From CAYJAD01 sp964370015 (GTDB lineage: Bacteria > Desulfobacterota > Desulfovibrionia > Desulfovibrionales > Desulfovibrionaceae), in NCBI GenBank assembly GCA_964370015.1, contig CAYJHD010000112.1, positions 1-5,782 of the forward strand: DNA of 5,782 nucleotides. The letters are read 5' to 3'. The position numbers and the translations under genes are program-made. Below the pieces are notes generated by a model. It did not search any database. It was not told the origin of the DNA and saw only the letters and a program-made list of their open reading frames with translations. Shown in pieces: positions 5,770 to 5,782 of this stretch. Numbering within the stretch: position 1 is the first letter of the stretch; every line of letters begins with the position of its first letter.

Positions 5770-5782
5770 ACGCCAGAAGTAA

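Noticed and set aside
5696..5782. Minus-strand frame entering from the right edge and ending in TAG near 5696
   Set aside because: It is under 30 codons and runs through the GC hairpin and the AT palindrome, with no recognisable protein motif.

Overview
The window carries five protein-coding genes in a compact, mid-GC bacterial chromosome segment. By eye the GC content is in the mid-40s percent. Three genes are confidently recognised: rnc (RNase III, minus strand), a long radical SAM protein with a fused DUF2344-type C-terminal domain (plus strand), and prmA (ribosomal protein L11 methyltransferase, minus strand). The fused radical SAM form, the protein sequences and the style of the small genes suggest a delta-proteobacterial sulfate reducer of the Desulfovibrionaceae type with moderate GC. 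This placement is inference from family resemblance, not a database result. No mobile element, tRNA, rRNA or CRISPR array was found.

Layout. Bases 1-276 hold no convincing protein gene but are rich in secondary structure. Bases 1-62 fold on the plus strand into a perfect three-way junction, followed by further hairpins whose loops share a GACGA motif. Bases 143-172 look like a terminator for leftward transcription. Then comes rnc (277-957, minus), with a promoter around 1085-1112 and a leader of about 120 nt containing a hairpin. Divergent from it, a 111-residue protein (1204-1539, plus) with an LSm-like N-terminal pattern ends at a strong terminator (1563-1607). The radical SAM gene (1727-4342) has a strong ribosome binding site and a leader hairpin. 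It is followed after 7 nt by a probably translationally coupled gene for a 78-residue unknown protein (4350-4586). A strong plus-strand terminator (4612-4644) and an adjacent minus-strand terminator (4653-4677) separate this pair from convergent prmA (4745-5617). Upstream of prmA lie a good promoter (5661-5689), a long AT-rich palindrome (5706-5735) and a GC hairpin at the right edge.

Shared theme. RNase III matures rRNA and other structured RNAs, and PrmA methylates ribosomal protein L11. The radical SAM/DUF2344 pair is a conserved but functionally unassigned system. The 111-residue protein may be an Sm-like RNA-binding fold. The neighbourhood therefore leans towards RNA and translation, but each transcription unit appears to be separately controlled. 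The genes look like ordinary, vertically inherited chromosome. The least explained part is the structured leftmost 250 bases, where an uncharacterised RNA may lie, possibly continuing beyond the left edge.
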